Shown: piece after piece, positions 28,396-36,980 of the stretch | How the letters are laid out: each line of letters opens with the position of its first letter | Position numbering within the stretch: position 1 is the first letter of the stretch | From: Magnetospirillum fulvum | GTDB taxonomy: Bacteria > Pseudomonadota > Alphaproteobacteria > Rhodospirillales > Magnetospirillaceae | Assembly (NCBI RefSeq): GCF_900108475.1 | Contig: NZ_FNWO01000002.1 | Location: 248,001 to 312,000 of the forward strand | Reading direction: 5' to 3' | Length of the DNA: 64,000 bases | Notes under the pieces: model-generated | The model's database searches: none | The model's input: the letters and a program-made list of their open reading frames with translations, nothing else | Told to the model about the DNA's origin: nothing | Position numbers and translations under genes: made by a program

Positions 28396-30111
28396 TCAGA
28401 CCCGGGGAACAGACTCACCCTCGGCGACGACAGAAGATACCTGAAGCGCCGCGTTGAGCTCTGGGGCACCGAGAGCCGACGCTCCAGCCTGAGCCGCGTT
28501 CGCCGCCAAGGTTGAGTTGCCATAGATTCGTTCCGCATTGGCTGCGTTCGAAAGATTTGTCACCACAGCCTGATTGGTGGCGAACGCTTTCAGGCGCGCG
28601 GCCAGGGCTTCGGCTTCGTCCGGTGCTCCAGCCATCGCGACGATGTGACGCGGGGCATCTTTGCCGAAGGCGACGGTATGGAGCTGAGCGGACCAAAGGC
28701 GGAAGGTCATGCTTTCGACCTGCACCACCGAGCTCGTGGAACGCAGGGTCCCGCTGATCACGTTCCCTTGATCGACTCGACCGGAAACGTAGATGCCGGA
28801 CAGTTCGAGCCAGTGAACGAGGGATTTGAAGTCGAACCGAAGCAGAAGGTGCCGGGCGGCTTCCAACGCGAAACTGCCAAGAGCCCAGCAGAACAGAGCG
28901 TAAAGCGCGGCCGTTGATGGAAAACCCAGCTGATGCGCCAGCCCGGAGCCGATTTGGACGGATGCGACAGTCGCAGCGAGGACAAAAGCGACCCCCACTG
29001 CGTCGAGCGCGAGGATCAGGGCAGGAACTCCCGAAGGGTGGACCTGGGTGGCTTCTTCGCTCAGGCGAATCGGAAACGGTTGCGTTTCCTCCATGATCTC
29101 CCCTTTGAACGATCCGGTTTCGGCCGTGAGATCGATCACGGGGTCGATACGGATATAACGTCGGTTCGGGATTTTATCTGGCCATGATTCCTGCATCGCC
29201 CGCATGAACTCGCCGATTACCAGGGCGGGAGAGTTCGAAATATTCCAGGTGTCCTGGATCATCTTGGTTGCGGTGGGGGGTGGCGGAAGAAGTTGCCCAA
29301 CGATGGCGAAGAAGAACAGGGCATGCGCGGCAAGCCCCAGTGAGAGAAGAATGAAGACGTGAGGGTAAGGATCGACGAAGAAAGGCTTGGGCAGAGTTGG
29401 TCCTAAAAACGAAAGGATAACGGGCCCCACGACGGAGAACGCGACAAGGAGGGTCATCCAGCGAACGGAGAGAAGAGACGGATTCGGTGCCGACAAAGCG
29501 GCGTCCGAAGGACGGACGAGAGTCCAGGCTCCGATGATGACGAAGGCAAGGCCGATCCAGTCGAGAAGTCCTTTGGAGGTCTGGCCCGGAGCGCCGAGCA
29601 ACAGAGTTGCGCCCAACCCGATCAGAAGTACGAAGAGGGTAATCATGCCCTTGAATTGCCACTCCGCGAAACGGCGCAAGGGAAGCGGGGCATAGATGAG
29701 ATTGGGGACAATGGAATGGAGGAGGGTTGAAATCGGCCCCACGGGTTCCGGATATTCGATCGCCTGCTGACGCATTGTCTCTTTGACGACTTTATCAGCT
29801 TCATAGCTGGTGCCAAAAGAATCGTCGGTGAGAACCGGGGCAAGTCCCACCGGCCGACCGCGTCCGAAATAAAATCTAAGCTGGCTCAGGCACGTGTAAA
29901 GGTAGCGGATCGACGCACCCAACATCACCACGGCAAGAGCCAGAGCGGCATACGGCCGCGCCCCGGTCTGGAGTTCACTTCGAAGATCGAAGAGAAGGAC
30001 CATGGCACCGAGGAAAAGAGACGCGGACGCCGCCGCCAGGAAATAATTATGTGTCTTGAGGGGATTGGGGAGAGTCAGCCTTCCATCCCGCTGGCCGTAT
30101 TCGAAGCTCAT
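28396..30111 (-). CDS. Large unrecognised membrane protein of the island
   Basis: A 571-residue protein with about eight membrane segments, in groups at roughly 24-45, 52-75, 155-175, 185-203, 220-243, 256-280, 370-395 and 405-425. A soluble loop lies at about 285-365, and a ~140-residue soluble C-terminal domain (S-G-I-Y-V-S-G-R-V-D-Q-G-N...) probably faces the cytoplasm and ends in an Ala-rich tail. GGGGGAGGGG precedes the ATG. No catalytic motif is recognised. Base composition is slightly less GC-biased than the core genes. Its setting in an island beside a restriction-modification gene makes a defence or mobile-element role possible, but nothing in the sequence proves it. Confidence 0.7.
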   Translation of the reverse strand: MSFEYGQRDGRLTLPNPLKTHNYFLAAASASLFLGAMVLLFDLRSELQTGARPYAALALAVVMLGASIRYLYTCLSQLRFYFGRGRPVGLAPVLTDDSFGTSYEADKVVKETMRQQAIEYPEPVGPISTLLHSIVPNLIYAPLPLRRFAEWQFKGMITLFVLLIGLGATLLLGAPGQTSKGLLDWIGLAFVIIGAWTLVRPSDAALSAPNPSLLSVRWMTLLVAFSVVGPVILSFLGPTLPKPFFVDPYPHVFILLSLGLAAHALFFFAIVGQLLPPPPTATKMIQDTWNISNSPALVIGEFMRAMQESWPDKIPNRRYIRIDPVIDLTAETGSFKGEIMEETQPFPIRLSEEATQVHPSGVPALILALDAVGVAFVLAATVASVQIGSGLAHQLGFPSTAALYALFCWALGSFALEAARHLLLRFDFKSLVHWLELSGIYVSGRVDQGNVISGTLRSTSSVVQVESMTFRLWSAQLHTVAFGKDAPRHIVAMAGAPDEAEALAARLKAFATNQAVVTNLSNAANAERIYGNSTLAANAAQAGASALGAPELNAALQVSSVVAEGESVPRV

Positions 30112-30420
30112 ACCCCCTCCCCTGAAACGAAAAACACCGAACGATGAGTCGTCCGACTCACCTCAACCCCCGACGGGACCTGAGTGGAAGCACTGGCCCT
30201 TCGAACGGTTGCGGTCGATGATACGATGAATCGTCGCGTTCAGGGAGAAGGGAGGTGTTGGAAGCGAGCATCGGCGACCGTTTTGGTGCCGATCGGTTGC
30301 CTGCGCCTATGGGTCGGATGGGCCGACAGCGGAAGGTTCTCTGTTCAATGAGGAAAGGGGATAAGCGGACACCGCCAACGAGGGCGGCTTCGGCACAGTT
30401 ATCCGTTGGCGGCGGTATCG
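30112..30420. other. Intergenic region without a recognisable gene
   Basis: These 309 bases contain the start-side leader of the 571-residue protein and the 3' side of the restriction-modification gene. I see an interrupted inverted repeat CGCCAACG (30374-30381) and CGTTGGCG (about 30405-30412), which may act as a weak terminator for the restriction-modification gene, and several short ACGATGA/TCGTC repeats at about 30145-30235. Short open frames here have no coding character. Confidence 0.4.
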
Positions 30421-33400
30421 CTACATTTCGAGCGTCACGGTGATTGCCTTCATGATCCGGTCGGTTTCGGCGAGAACCTTCAAGATACGCTGATAATGCT
30501 TCGCGTCACTGAAGCTAAGCGCTCGGCCCTTGCGGTCCACAAGCCACTTTTGCGCTGGCTGGTAACCACCAATGTAGAGATCCCAAGCAACGTCGGGAGC
30601 GTTGTCGAAGTACTGGGTCTTGTTGATCCAGACCTTGCCGTCCTTGAAGTTCGTTGTAGATACTACGTTGTCTCCGTCCCCAACAAAAGGGTATGGCGTC
30701 TGGCCTATCATCGAAGGGTCCATGAGGTGTAGCTTTCGCAACTGCGATCCAGCACTGGAAATTTCCCAAAATTCATCCGGGCTAGAAGGCCAAGGGATCT
30801 TCGGAAAATCGATCCGAAGGAATTCGTGAAAGCGATTTCTGAAATCCTGTGAGTGCAGAATGCCGTAAATAAAATCAAATACAGTCAATTCTTCTTGTCC
30901 ACCAGACTTGCTTAGCTCCGGCACAATTCTTCTTAATTCTCGAATATATTTAGGCTTGATGTTCGACGCCCTATCGAAGCCAATTCCATTGCCGGCATTG
31001 ACAATATATAGCGGGGCAATGTAATTAACCTCCTTTAGGCTCAGAGAGTGGTGCTGCATCAAGTTGGAAAAAACGAAGCAGTCGGAAAATGGTCGATCCT
31101 GCTCTATTGTTTTGTTAAAGCATAGGCCAATATTATCGTTTGATAGAAAATTGCTCAGAACCCTTTTTTGCGGGCTGGCATATAGGCCGCGCGAATTTCC
31201 TGTATAGCAGGTAATCCGTTCATCAAATGGCCTATAGCTCATAACTCGAAAGCAATTGGATTCGGCCGTCTTGGCGTCCCTAATCGCGTTAGGGAGCTTC
31301 CAATCTCGGGCATCATTTTCTTTCAATCCGAAATAGCGCCGGAGCTCATATTCACTTTGGCTTTTTAATCTTGATATCTTGTCTATGGCTTCATCCATTG
31401 AGAATGAAACATTTATTCCATCTCGTCCGGTCACCGCGCCAACTGAGTACTCAGAAAATATTTCCGTTAGGGGCGTTCCGTTCTCATATGCTTCCAACTC
31501 AGACTTACTGACTTCATAGAACATATAGTACGGTGCAAATGGCGCAATTTCTGTCCAAGTTGACGTGTCAATGCGCTTGGCGAATAGTTCTTCGTATTTT
31601 TTGCTGCGACGACCCCACAGGTCTTGGCGATATACCCGCGCCTGACCTGAATCTTCGCCTCGATTCCGGATAGCTATGATGATCGCTACGCCCTGTCGAA
31701 TATCGAATACGTTTTGATCGTTAGTCCCGTCCGGGCATATCTCTTTTCGATTGGCATTGCCGTGCAAATCAAAAATAAAAATTTTGTCGAAGGTCTTTAA
31801 GAGATGGTTGCGCATGCCCCTAAAAGTGGGATTGCTCAAATAGCCGTGATTTGTAATGAGACCAAGAATGCCCTCTCCGTTCTTCTCGATAAGTGATTCT
31901 GATAATCTAATAAATTTAACATAGTCGTCATGAAGCCAGTGTTTTTTCTCGCCGAAATGCTGGCCATCAACGTACTTGTAACTCTCAATTTTTTCGGAAA
32001 TCCATTCTCCCATATTTTGGGAAATACCCGAATACGGGGGGTTTCCCACAATGCACATGATCGGCATGTCGCGCTTGATCGTGTTTGCTCCTTTCGCCTC
32101 GCGGCTGAGCCATTGGGTAAAAGGTAGCGTCTGATTTGCCGGTTCGCCCTCTTCCAGCGAGTTAGTCAGAAAGACTGACAGCCGCGGTGGTGTCGATGTC
32201 GGCTGGTAGCCTAGCTCGGTCAGGATCATATCCAGCTTCATGTGACACATGGCATAGGACGCCATTAGAAGCTCGAACCCGTGAACGCGCGGGATCAGAT
32301 CCTTCTCGATGTATTGTGACCACATTCCAGGCGCGACGTCTTTCACCTTTGGCGCAATCTGCTTGATGACCTCGGCGAGAAACGTGCCGGTGCCAGTTGC
32401 AGGGTCGAGAATTTGAACACGATGGACGTCTCGCTTTTCGATGACATTCGCGCCATCTTTTCTGAAATCGCCTTTTCTCGTCCGTGCACGCTGGCCGGTG
32501 TCCCAGTCGATTGTGACTTTGGATGTGTCAGCAAGGCCGTCGGGAAGCCCAAATTCCGTTTTGAGCGCCTCATCGACCGCTCGGACGATGAAGTTGACGA
32601 CTGGTTCTGGCGTGTACCAGACGCCGCGCGCCTTTCGTTTCGATGGGTTATAGGCGGCAAGAAAGGTTTCGTAGAAGTGTAGAAATGGATCTTGTTGGCC
32701 TGTGAGTTTGCCGAAGCCCTCCATCAGCTTGGCGACATCGCAGGCTTGGAAGACCTGCGCCAGATCGTCGATGATCCATGCGATACGGCCGTCAAGATCA
32801 TAGCCTGCGACGAAGGTGAATAGACTGCGCAGGAACGGGTTGGACTTCGGCAGGAGTTCCAGAGCCTCCTGTCGGCTGAACGTATCAAGCGTCGTATCGT
32901 GCAACCGCGCCGCGAACATGCCGTAAGCGATGGTTTCGGCATAAATGTCGGCGAAGTCTTCCAGCGTAATGTCGTGAATCAGGTTCTTTTTGAACGCTTC
33001 ATACTGATCGGCCAGTTCAGTTCTCGGCGAGCTTTTGTCCTTCAAAGTGTTTTGCAGGACATCCTTGATAAGTTGCGCTTTGCCCGCCATACGCTCAGCC
33101 AGGTCACGCGGACTGGTGATTGTTTGCGGTTGTTGCGCAATGAAATTTTTTAGCAGATTTTCAAGTGTTTCGTATTTCTCGGGGATAGGCTGAATGCCCG
33201 TGAGCAAGTCAGCAATCGTCACGGAGGCGACCAATGCGCCGTCACGGTAGAAATCCCAATCCAGGCAATTCGTATAAATTAGGTTCGAAAGAGCCTTCCG
33301 GTAGCGATCCTGCTGCGCCTTGTTTGTATCTTTCATACCCCGCAGACTAACGCCAATATCCTTGGCTTCGACATGTCCAATAGCGATATCACCTTTCTGC

Positions 33401-33573
33401 ACGATGAAATCCGGCGCACCACAAGCGACGCGCTTAGGCTCGTTGATGGCTGTCACGTCGTGTTCGAGCCCGTCAAGCAGCGTCTCAAGCGCTGAGCGAT
33501 ACGAGTGCTCGGTTGCGGCACGGGTCTGATAGACGCTTTGAACCTTTGTAATAAAATCTGAAATCCGGGACAC
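30421..33573 (-). CDS. Single-chain restriction-modification enzyme (type IIG / type ISP-like without helicase)
   Basis: A 1050-residue fusion. The N-terminus has a nuclease-like PD-(D/E)xK pattern (D55 in A-P-D-F-I-V, then E69-A-K71). A helical region follows, then an N6-adenine methylase with motif I D-P-A-T-G-T-G-T-F (about 389) and motif IV N-P-P-Y-S-G (about 510). The C-terminal ~500 residues match a type ISP-like specificity region (R-P-F-D-E-R). Type ISP enzymes such as LlaBIII are ~1600 residues with a helicase between nuclease and methylase; that helicase is absent here, so it is nearer to type IIG. GTG start with GGGGAGG. The stretch 30840-32060 (residues ~505-910) is distinctly AT-rich compared with the rest, a sign of specificity-domain replacement. 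Confidence 0.87.
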   Translation of the reverse strand: MSRISDFITKVQSVYQTRAATEHSYRSALETLLDGLEHDVTAINEPKRVACGAPDFIVQKGDIAIGHVEAKDIGVSLRGMKDTNKAQQDRYRKALSNLIYTNCLDWDFYRDGALVASVTIADLLTGIQPIPEKYETLENLLKNFIAQQPQTITSPRDLAERMAGKAQLIKDVLQNTLKDKSSPRTELADQYEAFKKNLIHDITLEDFADIYAETIAYGMFAARLHDTTLDTFSRQEALELLPKSNPFLRSLFTFVAGYDLDGRIAWIIDDLAQVFQACDVAKLMEGFGKLTGQQDPFLHFYETFLAAYNPSKRKARGVWYTPEPVVNFIVRAVDEALKTEFGLPDGLADTSKVTIDWDTGQRARTRKGDFRKDGANVIEKRDVHRVQILDPATGTGTFLAEVIKQIAPKVKDVAPGMWSQYIEKDLIPRVHGFELLMASYAMCHMKLDMILTELGYQPTSTPPRLSVFLTNSLEEGEPANQTLPFTQWLSREAKGANTIKRDMPIMCIVGNPPYSGISQNMGEWISEKIESYKYVDGQHFGEKKHWLHDDYVKFIRLSESLIEKNGEGILGLITNHGYLSNPTFRGMRNHLLKTFDKIFIFDLHGNANRKEICPDGTNDQNVFDIRQGVAIIIAIRNRGEDSGQARVYRQDLWGRRSKKYEELFAKRIDTSTWTEIAPFAPYYMFYEVSKSELEAYENGTPLTEIFSEYSVGAVTGRDGINVSFSMDEAIDKISRLKSQSEYELRRYFGLKENDARDWKLPNAIRDAKTAESNCFRVMSYRPFDERITCYTGNSRGLYASPQKRVLSNFLSNDNIGLCFNKTIEQDRPFSDCFVFSNLMQHHSLSLKEVNYIAPLYIVNAGNGIGFDRASNIKPKYIRELRRIVPELSKSGGQEELTVFDFIYGILHSQDFRNRFHEFLRIDFPKIPWPSSPDEFWEISSAGSQLRKLHLMDPSMIGQTPYPFVGDGDNVVSTTNFKDGKVWINKTQYFDNAPDVAWDLYIGGYQPAQKWLVDRKGRALSFSDAKHYQRILKVLAETDRIMKAITVTLEM

Positions 33574-33768
33574 TGACGCCTCCCCAACCTATCACTTTTT
33601 GATGTTATTGCATGGAAGGGAAGGGGCGGGAAGATTCGTGTTGTTCGATGTAGGTTGTGGGTGGACTCTGGGCAAAGTCGGTTATCGGGAGAAGAGGCAG
33701 GTCCACTGACCATCCACCTTGGGTGCGAAGCCGTCGTTCCTGGTGGACCTCATTGGAGCAAAGACCGC

Positions 33769-34299
33769 TCAAGAATCGGGGGCATGCATCCCGATCCCGG
33801 CCCTCGCCACCGACGCGGCGATGTCGGCAATCGACCGGAACAGGATCAGCGGATCGTCGTTGGACGGCAGAAACCCGCGCCGCTGCCAGAACAAAGCGGC
33901 CTCGGGATCGATGGCATTGACCATCAGGGCGCGGCCACCGATCAATCGGGCACCCTGGACGCAGCGGATCAAGGCGTGGCGGAGAAGACCGGTTCCGATA
34001 CCATGCCCCGCCCAGTCGAGATCGGTCGCCAACTGCCCCAGCAGCAGGCACGGAACCGGATCGGGCGGCTGACCGGTTTTGATCGACCGAGGTAACATCG
34101 TCGAAACGACTGCCGTGGGGGCGAGGCCGTAATACCCGACCACCCGACCGCCATCGTGAACAACCATCACCACGGTGAACCCTTTTTCCTGATTGGACAG
34201 GGCGCGGGTGCGAAGCCAGTGATCGAGCGCGGGCTTGCCGCAGGAGAACGTCGAAACGTCGTGGGTCTTGTTCAGCGGCTCCGGCGCGGACAGCGGCAT
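33769..34299 (-). CDS. GNAT acetyltransferase toxin (TacT/AtaT type)
   Basis: A 176-residue GNAT-fold protein. The acetyl-CoA binding motif A is at residues 88-106 (L-G-Q-L-A-T-D...G-H-G-I-G-T-G-L-L), and the N-terminal F-S-C-G-K-P-A-L-D-H-W-L motif is diagnostic of TA-type GNATs, which acetylate aminoacyl-tRNA and stop translation. The C-terminal aromatic position reads F-W-Q-R-R-G-F, with Trp where many relatives have Tyr. It starts 7 bases after the DUF1778 antitoxin gene, the standard arrangement. Confidence 0.9.
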   Translation of the reverse strand: MPLSAPEPLNKTHDVSTFSCGKPALDHWLRTRALSNQEKGFTVVMVVHDGGRVVGYYGLAPTAVVSTMLPRSIKTGQPPDPVPCLLLGQLATDLDWAGHGIGTGLLRHALIRCVQGARLIGGRALMVNAIDPEAALFWQRRGFLPSNDDPLILFRSIADIAASVARAGIGMHAPDS

Positions 34300-34306
34300 G
34301 GTGTGA

Positions 34307-34603
34307 TCAGCCTTGCCCGCTGTCCGTGTCCCACGGTGACGGGCGCTGAAGGATTTCGACCATCGACTCCACCGGCGCGGCTGGCGCGGACAACGCCGCC
34401 ATGAAGGCGGCGAATCCGTCCTCGCTCATTCGCACCAGTCCGGTTTCCATCAGCGCGTCTTCGGCCGCTCGCACGGCAGCGTCGCGGACGAAATCTGTCC
34501 GCGAGCGTCCCCGTAACCGGGCCGCCCGATCAATGATCGCCAGATCGGCATCGGGCAGGCGCATCGATAACGGATGGTCTTTGCGAGGAGCGGTGACGGC
34601 CAT
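34307..34603 (-). CDS. DUF1778 ribbon-helix-helix antitoxin (TacA type)
   Basis: A 98-residue protein. The N-terminal ribbon-helix-helix DNA-binding domain (H-P-L-S-M-R-L-P-D-A-D-L-A-I-I-D-R-A-A) is followed by the G-R-S-R-T-D-F-V-R-D-A-A block and a C-terminal toxin-neutralising tail. The ATG at 34603 has AAAGGAG upstream; the longer frame to 34666 runs across the operator and is not coding. Antitoxins of this family repress their own operon through operators such as the palindrome at 34635-34675. Confidence 0.9.
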   Translation of the reverse strand: MAVTAPRKDHPLSMRLPDADLAIIDRAARLRGRSRTDFVRDAAVRAAEDALMETGLVRMSEDGFAAFMAALSAPAAPVESMVEILQRPSPWDTDSGQG

Positions 34604-34634
34604 GGTCGAAATCTCCTTTGAACCAGACCGATAC

Positions 34635-34675
34635 GATGCTCCGATGTATCGCATTTTGCAATACATCGGAGCATC
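34635..34675. promoter_or_regulatory. 41-bp palindromic operator upstream of the toxin-antitoxin genes
   Basis: Perfect 15-base arms GATGCTCCGATGTAT (34635-34649) and ATACATCGGAGCATC (34661-34675), with an inner GCA/TGC pair around a TTT centre. It lies 32 bases upstream of the antitoxin ATG and downstream of the recombinase stop. A TTGACG -35-like box lies just upstream on the minus strand (about 34694-34699). It is likely the autoregulatory site for the ribbon-helix-helix antitoxin and might also stop read-through from the recombinase gene. Confidence 0.7.
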
Positions 34676-34704
34676 GGGGCTGGGTTTTCGCCGTCAAGGT
34701 AATG

Positions 34705-36306
34705 CTATCTCGGGTGACGTGGAACGTAAGCCAGTCCGTCCATTACCATCCGCCAGAACTCCGACCACCCCTCTTCCCGCAAGGTGATGTCGCAGGTTTC
34801 ACCCCGTGAGCTCCCTGGGATCGGAGTCAGCACGATTTCCGCAAGCAGGCACTGAAACATCAACCGTGTGCGCCTGACATCATCGCCGACCTCGATTGCC
34901 TGGAGGGCTCGAACCAGGGTGCTCCGGATCGTCGCCTCATCCGGCAATTCGGCCGGAAGGTCGCACTGGATGTCCTGGAGGACTGTTTTCAACTGGTTCT
35001 GCAGGACGAGGATGCGCTGGGTCGCACTCTCGGTATCGACGCCACGCTCAACGGCATCCAGCAGGCGTTCGATCCGGGCCAGGAGATCAGCTTCCTTCTT
35101 GCGGAGCTTCTCTCCGTGTCGGGCCTCGCGGGCGAACGCCCTGACGAGTTGGGGCCGCAACGCCTGCCCGCCCCTCAGTCGCTCGTAAAGAGCTTCAAAC
35201 ACCGCCGTCATCAGCACCGGCTCCCGCGTTCCCCGCGAGTTGCGGCACTTCTTGGCATAGCGATGGGTCGAGCAGAGATAGCGCGAATTGTTGGCCAGCG
35301 ACTTTGAACCGCCACACCAGCCGCATTTGACCCAACCGGTCAAAGCGTGCTGGTTGTGGACGGTCAGGATTCGGGGCTCCTCCGGCTCCTGCTTTTTCTG
35401 ACCAGGCGGCTTGCGCAGGTCCATCTCGCGCACGGCGGTCCACATCTCGTCGGAAACGATCCGCAAATGGGGGACGTCCACCTTGGTCCATTCGGATTCC
35501 GGATTGAGGATGAACCGCTTCCGGTTGGTGACCGGATCACGGACCACATGGGACCGATTGAAGATCAGCTTTCCCAGGTAGATTTCGTTGCGCAGGATGC
35601 CTTCCTGCTTTTTGGCTCCGCCCATCAGGGCGTTACGCTTCCACAGCCCGCCATTGGGAGCCGGAATGCCATCGCGGTTCAATCCCTCGACAATTTGCAA
35701 GACCGTCCGACCGCCGATGAATTCCTCATAGACCCGGCGGATCACCACTGCCGCCGCCGCGTCGATCTCGCGCACGCCATTGACGTTGCGCCCCTTCGCG
35801 TCAACCACACCTCGCACGACCTTGTAGCCATAGGCACAGGACGAGGCGGCGAACCCCGCCGCGATCCGGGCCCGGTGTCCGCGTTTGACTTTGGACTTCA
35901 TGTCGCGCAGGAACAGGGCGTTCATCGTCCCCTTCAGCCCGATATGCAGTTCGGTGATCCGGCCCTCATGAGCGGTCCAGATACCCACCCCATGATAGCT
36001 CAATGTCTCATAGACGCTCGCGATGTCCTTTAACGAGCGAGACAGGCGATCGAGCCCTTCAGCCACCACTAGGTCGATCCGACCGGCCTTGGCCGCCGCC
36101 AGGAGCCGATTGAATCCCGGGCGCTCCATCGTTGCACCGGAGATCGCCGCGTCGGAAAAAACCAAAGCCTGATCCGGGTCGCTTTGCAGTTGGTCCGCAA
36201 CGATCCGACAACACAGGTCGATCTGGTCATCAACTGAAGATGGGTTTTGAAGGTCACTCGAATAGCGAGCATAGATCGCAATTCGACGAGGGATATCTGG
36301 CTTCAT
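34705..36306 (-). CDS. Large serine recombinase (resolvase/invertase family)
   Basis: A 533-residue site-specific recombinase. The N-terminal catalytic domain has the I-Y-A-R-Y-S-S-D motif (catalytic Ser about 16) and the E-G-L-D-R-L-S-R-S block. A 'recombinase' domain follows, then a zinc ribbon (C-G-W-C-G-G ... C ... C, about 330-360) and a coiled-coil C-terminal region. Such enzymes move or excise integrative elements and prophages. The start at ATG 36306 is chosen over a GTG at 36321; neither has a clear ribosome-binding site. It is the likely mobility gene of this island. Confidence 0.92.
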   Translation of the reverse strand: MKPDIPRRIAIYARYSSDLQNPSSVDDQIDLCCRIVADQLQSDPDQALVFSDAAISGATMERPGFNRLLAAAKAGRIDLVVAEGLDRLSRSLKDIASVYETLSYHGVGIWTAHEGRITELHIGLKGTMNALFLRDMKSKVKRGHRARIAAGFAASSCAYGYKVVRGVVDAKGRNVNGVREIDAAAAVVIRRVYEEFIGGRTVLQIVEGLNRDGIPAPNGGLWKRNALMGGAKKQEGILRNEIYLGKLIFNRSHVVRDPVTNRKRFILNPESEWTKVDVPHLRIVSDEMWTAVREMDLRKPPGQKKQEPEEPRILTVHNQHALTGWVKCGWCGGSKSLANNSRYLCSTHRYAKKCRNSRGTREPVLMTAVFEALYERLRGGQALRPQLVRAFAREARHGEKLRKKEADLLARIERLLDAVERGVDTESATQRILVLQNQLKTVLQDIQCDLPAELPDEATIRSTLVRALQAIEVGDDVRRTRLMFQCLLAEIVLTPIPGSSRGETCDITLREEGWSEFWRMVMDGLAYVPRHPR

Positions 36307-36980
36307 AAAAATGGTTATCACAACGCCAGTTCAGTCGTGCAATATGATTACCGGCAGACTATGACCTATGTTTGTCATTCCCTATCTTTCCCTAAATTTT
36401 CCGTAGTTTCCCTTACTTGAGCCGAACATTCTCCTGTCGTGCTTGGGCAGGATAGGCGTGGTGGGCCCACCACGCGTCGCCCCTTGGGGGCTCTGGGCTT
36501 ATTCGCACCCTTCGGGGGCTCAACGCGAAGACGGCGGGCCTTACGGCCTGATCGGTCTGGCCGTCGGCAGAAGGACGCCTCCGGAAACCCATGCGGGACG
36601 GCACTCCCTCTTCGTCCTGCTCCATTCGCTGCCGGCAAATGTTTGCCTCGGGCCGCCCCCGATGGGTCGCTCCCCTTACACGTCCTGATGGACCAATTCG
36701 GCGTGCGACTTGGAGTTCCGACACGGCCTCTCGGGCGACCCTCCGAATCTCCATCGGCACTCTTTTTGTGCACTATTTACCTGATATTTGCGCATAAATT
36801 TATCCCAATAATCGAGTATGCGCGGCATATTAATCGTATTACATGATACAATGTGACGAAATGCAATTTAATGGGTTGATTATAATGCGCCTTATAGCTA
36901 TGATTGCGTCACCGCTATTTACCAAAATGTTTAATAGCGCCATGAAATGGCGCACGATTTTAAAATGTTATGGGGGTAAT
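36307..36980. other. Long intergenic region with phased repeats and palindromes
   Basis: These 674 bases separate two divergent genes. Next to the recombinase are four TTCC(C/G)T(A/T) repeats at 36378, 36388, 36399 and 36408, about one helical turn apart. A perfect 20-bp palindrome centred on GGGCCC lies at 36456-36475. The stretch 36430-36760 is GC-rich with several small hairpins (for example GGCAAATGTTTGCC near 36635) and open frames on both strands but no convincing protein. From 36760 the sequence turns sharply AT-rich and holds a hairpin GCGCCAT/ATGGCGC (36937-36953) 28 bases ahead of the nuclease gene. Confidence 0.5.

Noticed and set aside
30374-30412. Rho-independent terminator after the restriction-modification gene
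   Set aside because: Eight-base arms but a loop of over 20 bases and no T-run on the minus strand; kept only as a weak inverted repeat.
36375-36846. Several overlapping open frames on both strands in the recombinase/EEP spacer
   Set aside because: Arg/Pro/Gly-rich translations without motifs and no ribosome-binding sites; treated as non-coding structured DNA.
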